The notes below the pieces were generated by a model, which was not told the origin of the DNA, searched no databases, and was given only the letters and a program-made list of their open reading frames with translations. 64,000 nt of DNA from Costus lasius (Eukaryota > Streptophyta > Magnoliopsida > Zingiberales > Costaceae). Both the position numbers and the translations under genes were made by a program. Position 1 is the stretch's first letter, and the number at the start of each line of letters is the position of its first letter. This document shows, piece by piece, positions 56,577 to 64,000 of the stretch. Location: NCBI GenBank assembly GCA_027563935.2, contig CM050446.2, positions 32,491,501 through 32,555,500 of the forward strand, given 5' to 3'.

Positions 56577-57818
56577 GAGTGTACTCAAGCTGCACTTTAG
56601 ATTACAACACAATAAAGCAAAGTATAGCAAGTTTGAACTCAAATAATACTTCCAATCATGAACATGAATACTCATCAAGCATAATAGACACAAGAATCAA
56701 CTAGTATGCATGCTTGAACTTCAACATTTCAGCTAGATATGAAAAGGGGCGAATATGAACAGTGAAAACTCAGCAAGTCCAACTTGTTTGAACTCAAATC
56801 GCTCATGAAAATCGAAACTAAAACTTCTAGAAACTGACTAGAACTGGTCGCCTATCATCTGAGAAGTAAATGGAAGCAAGAATCTCAGAAAACGACCAAG
56901 AATCGAAGACAAATGATGAAAGGGGCGAAATATGCGTGGAAACTCGCCAAAATCAAGAAATCGGGTGAAAGAGTACTAGATCGGCGGTGAAAACCGGAAA
57001 GGAAGGGTCGCCGGCATGTCTAGAAGGTCGGAGCTCGAAGGTCGACGCGAGAACGAGTGAGAAAATCCCAAAACACGGCCTAGAAAACCCTAAAAACGGC
57101 ACAGGAATCGCATCTAAAAATATATTTACGGCCGTAATATTCATTACGGCAGTGTCGTAATCTGGCGAAATTGAAAAACACGGGCCGTAATTGAAAAACG
57201 GCAGTGCCATAATATGGCTCAAACTCTCAGGTCGAAAAACGCCACTAATTACGGTACCGTTAAAGAGCTTACGGTAGTACCGTAATTTCCAAGAAACTCT
57301 CAGGTTGAAAAACAAATGAATATTACGGTACCGTAAAAAGGATTATGGTGGTACCATAAAATTAGTCAGAAATAATTATTTTTATTATTATTTTATGTAT
57401 TTTAAAATTCAAAAATTCAAAAATTCAAAATTCAAAATTTCAAAATTCAAAAATTACACCCGTAAAAATAATTACGGTACTACCGTAATTTTGGCGTAAA
57501 ATCACAGAAACTCTCGGTGGAAAATTTCACGAAAATACAGCTCGTGTAAAACATTACAGTAGGGCCATAAAAGCAATGAAACTCTCAGGAAGATTTTGGA
57601 CACAAAATACAATACCGTGAAAATACTTACGGCATTGTCGTAATCTCGTCACAGCTTTCTGGTCAAAATTGACAAGAATTATGGTACCGTAATAACCATT
57701 ATGGTAGTGCCGTAATTTGCGCCAAAACTTGCCTTCCTACAAAAAGGAAAATAAAATTTAGTTCTAAGAGCAAACTAAGGAAAAAGTAAATAAAAGAAAG
57801 CAAACTAAAGTTAAAAAG
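56577..57818 (-). other. Ath8 leader of the envelope-position gene, with palindrome array
   Basis: This is homologous to 21176-22352 of Ath5. An acceptor-like TTTTTGTAG|G lies on the minus strand near 57738. The palindrome array runs about 57120-57720 (TTACGGCCGTAATA, TTACGGTACCGTTAAAG, TTACGGTAGTACCGTAAT) and contains a (AAAATTC)n-like stretch at 57400-57450. Confidence 0.65.
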
Positions 57819-57836
57819 CTTGGGTTGCCTCCCAAG
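57819..57836 (-). repeat. Conserved hairpin after the main stop (Ath8)
   Basis: CTTGGG/CCCAAG around AGGCAA, 20 bases past the stop at 57857. Confidence 0.7.
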
Positions 57837-57856
57837 AAGTGCTAATTTAAAGGTTA

Positions 57857-60473
57857 TCAGCTTGACCCTTTTGCACTCGGTTTTGATTCAGATTTCTTCA
57901 ATTTCCACTCTGATTTTTCTTTGATTTGAGCATCTCTTTTAGTCACATAAGGCTCAATCTTGAAATAGTGTCCAAATTTACTCAATATCTTCTTTCCTTT
58001 GTCAATCAACTTAGAGCCTCTTCTTCTCCTTCTCTTTTTCTTCTTCTTCTCAGAATTTTGATGTCTTTTCTCTTGTAATCCTCTATCAATATCCTCAGAA
58101 AAATTGTCAGTTTCACTATTAGAGGATTCATCAAATAAATTATGAACATTATAAACAACATCGTCTACTGTGTCAATACTACAACATGATCCAGAATAAG
58201 GAAGTTTGTTCAAAGAATCAGCAAGATCAAATTCAATTATTTTTTCACAAATATCAAAAGTGATTTTTCCTTTCTTAACATCAATATGTGCTCCAGCAGT
58301 AGCCAAAAAGGGTCTACCAAGAATTATGGGGTTTTTATGATTTTCCTCCATGTCTAGGACTACAAAATCTACAGGTATAAAAAATTCACCTACCTTGATT
58401 GGAACATTCTCTAATATACCAATAGGATACTTTACCGAGCTATCAGCGAGCTGCAAAGATATGGATGTTGGTTTAAGCTCTCCAATGTCCAGTTTCCTGC
58501 AAATGGATAAAGGCATTAGACTTACACTGGCTCCCAAATCACATAAGGCTCGGTTAAAAGCCATGCTTCCAATAGAACAAGGTATAGTGAAACTACCTAG
58601 ATCCTTCAGTTTTGGTGGTAATTTATTCTAGATAATAGCACTACAATCCTCAGTTAAAGCCACAATGTCATAGTCCTCTATTTTTCTTTTGTTAGATAAA
58701 ATCTCTTTCAAGAATTTAGCATATGATGGCATTTGAGATATAGCTTCAGTAAAAGGAATATTAATGTGAAGTTTTTTCAACACTTCAGGAAATTTGCCAA
58801 ATTGTTTGTCTAATTTTGCTTGCACTAACCTTTGGGGAAAGGGTATAGGTGGCCTATAAGGTGTGGGTAAATTAGGTTTATATGCATCTATCTGAGATGG
58901 CTCATCACCTTTTGGTTCATCACCCTTCTGAGGTGACAAACTAGCTTGGGATTGCTCATGCTCAGAACATTTCTCTAACTCTAATTCATCATCATGATCA
59001 TCATTAGGCTCTTTCTCATTGTTTTCAACTTTCTGTTTAGGTTCTTCTAATTGTTTCCCACTTCTAGCGATAATAGCATTATAGTGCTCCCTAGGGTTTA
59101 ACTCAGGTTTAGCAGGCAGTTTTCCAGGGGGTTTGTAAGAACTACTAGCTTGTTGAGCAATTTGATTTTCTAAGATTTTGTTGTGGGCTGCTAATGATCC
59201 TACTTGTGAAGCTAATTGACTAACCATTCCTTTAAGATCTTCAATTTCTTTATTATGATTTTGCATGAACTGATTTTGATTAGACATAAGCTTTTCTAGC
59301 ATGGACTCTATGTTTGAATTCTGATTTGTGTTTTGGTTTTGATTTGGCTTTTGTTGGAATCCCCTATTTTCAGTTTGTCCCCCTACATTGTTATTGTTTT
59401 TCCAAGATAAGTTGGGGTGATTTCTCCATCTAGGGTTATAAGTACTAGAATAGGGATCATTGTTTCTACTTTGATTATAGTTCCCTAATGCATTGACATG
59501 TTCACTACCCTGACTAGCAATGATTTTACAATCCTCAGGAATATGACCATTATTACCACAGATATCACAAATAACAGATGAAGAGACAACAGCAGTTTGC
59601 ATTTTAAAGGAATCAAATCTGTTGCACAAGGAGTCTACCTTCTCTGCCAAGGTGCGCCATCCATCATTCTCATTCTTACCTTGAGAAGGTCTATAAAGCA
59701 CTCCTCTCTCAGTAGTCCACTGATTGTGATTTAAAGCAATCTCCCCCAAGTAATTTGAAAGCATCATCAATGGTTTTGCTCATGAGAGCTCCTCCTACAG
59801 CAGCATCAACAGTCAGTCTGGTATTATAAAGCAAACCATTGTAAAAAGTATGAATTAACACCCAATTTTCAATGTCATGGTGAGGACACTTCCGTTGTAA
59901 ATCATTGAATCGCTCCCATGCCTCGCTGAATTATTCTCCATCCTTCTATGTAAAGCTTGTGATCTGGTTTCTCATTTGGATGGTCTTACTTAGTGGGAAA
60001 TATTTCATCAAGAAGGCATTGGACAATTGTTCCCACATGGTGAAGGTACCAGTAGGTTGTGCTTGAAGCCAAGATTGTGCTCAGTCCCTAAGAGAAAAAG
60101 GAAACAATCTCAATTTCAGTGCATAATTAGAAACTCCAATAATCTTTATAGTATCACATAATTCCAAAAATAAAGAAAGGTGTTGGTTAGGATCCTCAAG
60201 TGGAGATCCTCCAAACTGGTTCTGTTGAATCATAGACAAGAAGGCAGGCTTGATTTCAAAATTGTTAGCCTCTATCACCGGTCTAGCAATACCCGAGTGA
60301 ATCTCCTATGGATTAGGGGCTTCATAGTCCCTAAGTGATCTTTGTTCTGTCATGGTCACTTCTACTACTTGTTGTTGATTTTGTTCAAATCTCAACTTCC
60401 TGCATAGTCTAAGAGTTTTATCTATTTCAGGATCAAAAGGTACAAGAGGTCCTGATCTAAGATTCCTGCGCAT
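57857..60473 (-). pseudogene. Ath8 gag-protease with pol C-terminal remnant
   Basis: From the ATG at 60473 (MRRNLRSGPLVPFDPE): NNFEIKPAFLSM, capsid-like core, an intact zinc knuckle (CDICGNNGHIPEDC), MVSQLASQVGSLAAHNKILE (coiled-coil-like), and the complete protease (ALCDLGASVSLMPLS, IILGRPFLATAGAHIDV). Stops or frameshifts lie near 60300, 60081, 59770 and 58628. After the protease comes CCSIDTVDDVVYN, a Lys/Arg-rich linker, GHYFKIEPYV and the end KPSAKGSS. Ath4 has HYFWDEPYV at the integrase entrance and the same SAKGSS end after integrase, so RT, RNase H and most of integrase were lost by internal deletion. Confidence 0.9.
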
Positions 60474-60601
60474 GCAAAGTAGATAGATCAAATGATTTCA
60501 AGTAAGAAGAAAACAAAGAACAGAAAAAAGAAAAATAAACAAAAAAACAAAACCTAGTCTAGCAATACTTTCAATATCTTCAATATTGACAAAAACCAAG
60601 G

Positions 60602-60619
60602 TCCCCGGCAATGGCGCCA
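60602..60619 (-). promoter_or_regulatory. Ath8 primer-binding site (tRNA-Asp)
   Basis: The minus-strand reading is TGGCGCCATTGCCGGGGA, one change from the perfect site. Confidence 0.9.
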
Positions 60620-60625
60620 AAAACT

Positions 60626-62561
60626 TGTTGTATCCCAACAAGTAGGTAGACAAACTTATTTTTGGCGGCGCAGCGAAAAACTTGTTGTGTCCGCAAATGC
60701 ACGGATACTCGAAATAATAAAAAGATATCGAACCCACAGAAACCTCGTTTGTCAGGTACTGAATAACCGATTTCTTACTATCTAGGCAATCGAAATATGT
60801 AAGTAAACTATTGAAGGCGACACAAAAATATCAGAGAGAAAACTGGGACTAGGGTTTCATCCACTTTAATTTCTATGACTAGATATGAATAGAAATTCGT
60901 CAGTTTAATTTTATCATGATAAAGACATGATTTACTTAATGAAGGGATCATCTCACTTTCGTGCAGATGATCATGCAGGGACCGATCCTCGCTTTCACGC
61001 AAGATCTATCCCAAGCTGAAGATAAGCAAACCATCAATCAAAGAACTCAAGGATCACTTTTGCGCATCCGAATTCTAAGTTGATTACCTCAAGTGGAATC
61101 TCAAGGATCACTTTCATGCATCCGAGTCTTAACACAAGTTCTACCTATGGTTCTCCAACGTTCCAATCCTCACTTTCGCACAAGATCTCCACGTTTGACA
61201 AATTAACTCGATCCTAGATTCATATTATTATCATGGCAATTAAAATTCTAAAATCAAGAAACAAGAGCTAACCTAATTTCTTATAGTAAGTTCCTATCAT
61301 GCAATTCTAGGGTTCCAAGTTATCAAGCAAGTCACTTTTCGGTCCTTATTGCGAAAACTCTAAAACATGATTAACAACATAAATCTATGGAAAATTAAAG
61401 AGCAATTATCACATAGGTAGAATTATCATTCTAAAATTATACGTGACGAAGTAAGGAAAAGTTTATCTAGTCATTAAAAAATCAAAGGAATTACTCCCCC
61501 ATGTCCCATAAAAGGATTAAGCTAGCATGGATGAAAGATTACAATATTCCATAATATCAAAGTATAAGAAATCAAAGAAAGAGGGGAAAAACAAATAACC
61601 ACACGGCTGTAATGGAAATTACAGTCATAATCTCCTTGATGAACAATGTCTGCGATGGATTCTTCGTCGATTTCTCCTCCGATTGATCTCCTTTCTTCTT
61701 GAAACTTCTGGAGCACCTTCTCCTCCTCTATGCGTAGCTTCCCCTTAAATTTCACGGCCGGAGATGCATTGTACGCTTCCCGGCGGTAAAACCTAAGGCA
61801 GTGGCGTGAAACTTGATTTCTCTCTCGATAGGGTGGACGAAAATTAGGGCTTCCGGTCTCTTCGTCTTCTTCTCATCGAAAGCTCTCCTTTTGCTTCTTA
61901 CAGCATTGAATTTTATGGCCTGGATCGTCCGCAATCGACCATGCAAAAATTGGGCTTCAAGGTTGACCGGAAAAATCGCATCCAAAGTCAAAATTATGGC
62001 CGTGTTTCTAGTTACGGTAGTGCCGTAATTTGGGTAAGAACTCTCGGTACAGAATTCTTCTGGAATTATAGTACCGTGAACTTCCTTACGACAGTGCCGT
62101 AAAATCCATCAAACTTTCTGTCCAAAATCGAACCCAAATTACGGCCCGTAATATCCGTTTCGGTAGGGCCATAATTGCCTTGAAACTTTCTGTACAAATT
62201 TATCCCAAAATACAGCACCATCCAAAAATTATGATAGTACCGTGGTTTTGTTCTGTGGATGCAGTGAAATCATGGTACCGTAATATCCATTACGGTAGTA
62301 CTGTAATTTGCTATGAAGCTCCAATCTTCTTGAAATTTGACATGCAATCTTCTCTTGATGGTGGGAATTCATGCTTGCATTTGAATTACTTGAAAATGCC
62401 TGAAAATCAAGCCTTTTTGCCTGAAAATCATCAAAAATCAAAAAGGGTGTAGATTCTACAATAATTGATAAAAAGGCACAAAAATAAGCACAGGTTCATG
62501 AATTTGACACAAAAATACTAATAAAATGTCACAAAATTTACTATAAATTACAGTGTCATCA
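60626..62561 (-). mobile_element. Ath8 5' LTR (1,936 bp)
   Basis: It starts TGTTGTATCCCAACAAG and ends CAGTGTCATCA. The first 57 bp (60626-60682) are an extension beyond the LTR end of Ath5/Ath6 type. GNRA-type array 60946-61190; palindrome array about 61990-62310. Confidence 0.92.
60946..60972 (-). repeat. First GNRA-type hairpin of the Ath8 5' LTR
   Basis: Perfect eight-base outer arms GATCATCT and AGATGATC around CAC-TTTC-GTG-C. The outer arms are unrelated in sequence to those of Ath5 (GGTTGTTT/AAACAACC) and Ath6 (ATTGTCT/AGACAAT) at the same place. Confidence 0.75.
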
Positions 62562-62566
62562 AGTGG

Positions 62567-64000
62567 CGAGCAACAAGGGTAGAGAGACAGGGGAAGGGAG
62601 AAGCTTCTTTCATGCGACAATGAAATATGTTAGCACAAGGGTGACGAGGAGGAGTGCTGATGTTGCACACTTGGTATTAATGACAAGAAGAGGGTCAAAG
62701 CAAGGTGATGTAGCCCAAATTTTAAACTGTGGTACTAAATATGATGTAGCCTAATTAGAGATGGACATGTCCTAATCAACTATGAGTTAGGATGACTCAT
62801 GAGTAGATAGGACAATAGAATACTCACTAAGGAGAAAAAGCAGCAGAAAGTTATTGCAGGTGCAGGGCCAGCATGACTTTCGAGTAAGCTAACAACATGT
62901 TATACACCCTACATATCATTTATTAGTAACAATGATAATCATGTGGCCACTCACCTCTTCTCAATCCAACGTTAGTCGGTGCTAGGAGGGAACTCTAGAC
63001 ATAGTGTAATTGAGGACAGATGGATAAATGCACTCTTTGACCTAGCCATGAGTTCGATGATAAATACGCAATTGTTGATGGAAGGGGGTAGTAAAGCTCG
63101 CTTCTCAACCTACAGAAGTTACTATTAGGTGGCTAGGGTGAACGACATGAGGGCCCGCAAAGCTCGTTTCACAACCTGATCGAAATTAGTGCTAATAGAA
63201 AATAACTCTCTTTCTTGACCTAAGGAAGACTCGGTGTTAGGAGGGCTCCCAAAGTGCGAAAAGAATGAAACTTATGTTTGGGAGAAAAAAAAACACATTT
63301 TTCATGCAAGGGCGTGGAGAGGAGGAAGAGAAGAACAAATCAATACAAGCACCAATAGGAAAGCCTTAATTTTTCAATTTCTCATAGCTTACATGTCCTT
63401 TTATAGGGAGAAAAAAGAGACATGCTAACAAAAGAGAGTAGGTGGCGTAACAGAGTTCGGTGCTGGAAGCTTTGATGGGCGTTAGGGCTAGCAGGGGCTA
63501 TTGGCGGCGGTGTTGATGGTGGTGACAACAGCTTCTCATTGGCTGCAGCGCGATGCGATGGGCAGTGGCAGAAGATCAGGCACCGATCAATGCTGCAGGG
63601 GCCGAAACATGGGAGACAGGCGATGGAGCAAGGAAGGGTGACGTGGAGATCGGCGGTCGAAAAGGGGTTGATCTGGGCTAGATTTGAGCCGCAGGGCTGG
63701 GCCTTCAGAGTTGAGCTTGGTTGGAGCTATTCGGTCGATGCTAGCAGCGAGCTGTAGACAGAGCTGGGGCATTAGGGTGCGATCAGGGACGGCCAAAAAA
63801 TCACTCGATTCCTGTCATGTCCCGACGACAACTGGGCCTCAACCGTACGGCCCACTAGTGAGACCTGACAATTTGGGCGGGCCTGCTGATCCAGCCCGGC
63901 CCAACACTGTACACTACAAACCCATAAGCAACAGTAAATCCAATACATGAATAATAATAGTGATACATCAAAAGTACCAATACAACAATCTCTGTCCAAA
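62567..64000. other. Unassigned flank of Ath8
   Basis: It continues 51787 across the Ath8 insertion. No frame with a recognisable product. GGGCC-rich sequence near 63890-63910 recalls LTRs of this window but no termini are seen. It may be old repeat or intergenic host DNA. Confidence 0.4.

Larger units (their letters stand above)
51793..62561 (-). mobile_element. Ath8: non-autonomous Athila-like element, 3' end rebuilt
   Basis: Perfect duplication AGTGG (51788-51792 and 62562-62566). Minus-strand order: 5' LTR (60626-62561), PBS, gag-protease with pol C-terminal remnant, hairpin, leader with palindromes, envelope-position gene. The gene end, 3' noncoding region and U3 start of the 3' LTR have been replaced by Del2 (53629-55694). 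Architecture is the same as Ath5. Confidence 0.9.

Noticed and set aside
63539..63999. Overlapping frames at the right edge as a host gene
   Set aside because: Frames overlap on both strands, have no known motif and the sequence resembles LTR-type GGGCC-rich DNA.

Overview
The window is plant nuclear DNA, specifically a retrotransposon graveyard of the kind found in gene-poor heterochromatin of a flowering plant. No host protein gene, tRNA or rRNA could be supported. Nearly all of it is nested LTR retrotransposons. Ty3/gypsy Athila-type elements are recognised by a primer-binding site (PBS) complementary to the 3' end of plant tRNA-Asp and by their gag, protease and integrase proteins. One Ty1/copia element (Angela/Tork-like, initiator-tRNA-Met PBS) and LTR remnants of a Tekay/Del type are also present. 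The species cannot be named from this sequence. I use these names: Ath1 to Ath8 (Athila-like), Cop1 and Cop2 (copia), Del1 and Del2 (Tekay/Del-like).

Layout. 1-780 is the end of a copia LTR (Cop1) inside the protease of Ath1 (minus; gag-protease then 5' LTR to 4192). Ath1 abuts the gag and 5' LTR of Ath2 (minus, to 6429). 6430-7120 is unrecognised. Ath3 (plus) starts at 7121 and is split at 10507 by Ath4 (minus, 10508-29990, target duplication CTTTC). Ath4 is in turn split in gag by Ath5 (minus, 16665-27011, duplication AATAG). The tail of Ath3 resumes at 29991 and passes into an old LTR-like remnant. Cop2 (plus, 31894-47858, duplication CATTG) sits in that remnant and carries Ath6 (plus, 36024-43258, duplication GTAAC). 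48081-50811 is a Tekay/Del-like solo LTR (duplication CTAGG) containing an Athila solo LTR, Ath7 (49279-50757, duplication GGTTT). Ath8 (minus, 51793-62561, duplication AGTGG) follows, with one flank rebuilt by another Tekay/Del-like LTR. 62567-64000 is unassigned.

How the parts relate. Ath4 is the only Athila copy that still shows pol: integrase plus the first part of reverse transcriptase, with the RT core and RNase H deleted. Ath5 and Ath8 share a different architecture: gag-protease, a basic linker, a short remnant of the integrase entrance, the original pol C-terminus, then an envelope-position gene. They have no RT or integrase, so they look like one mobilised non-autonomous subfamily. 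Ath3 and Ath6 form a second non-autonomous type: a zinc knuckle fused to a long acidic protein, with no capsid, protease, RT or integrase.

The most interesting signals are not genes. (1) Athila-like LTRs of the 1.8-2.0 kb type carry about five short hairpins with a GNRA-type loop. Both inner and outer stems change in a compensatory way between copies, which suggests a selected RNA structure in the genomic-RNA leader. (2) The U3 part of the LTRs holds an array of short palindromes built on ACGG...CCGT. Its unit number differs even between the two LTRs of one element, and a second array lies before the envelope-position gene. (3) Several further conserved hairpins, a recurrent 12-mer and a possible shift of the LTR boundary are listed in the findings.
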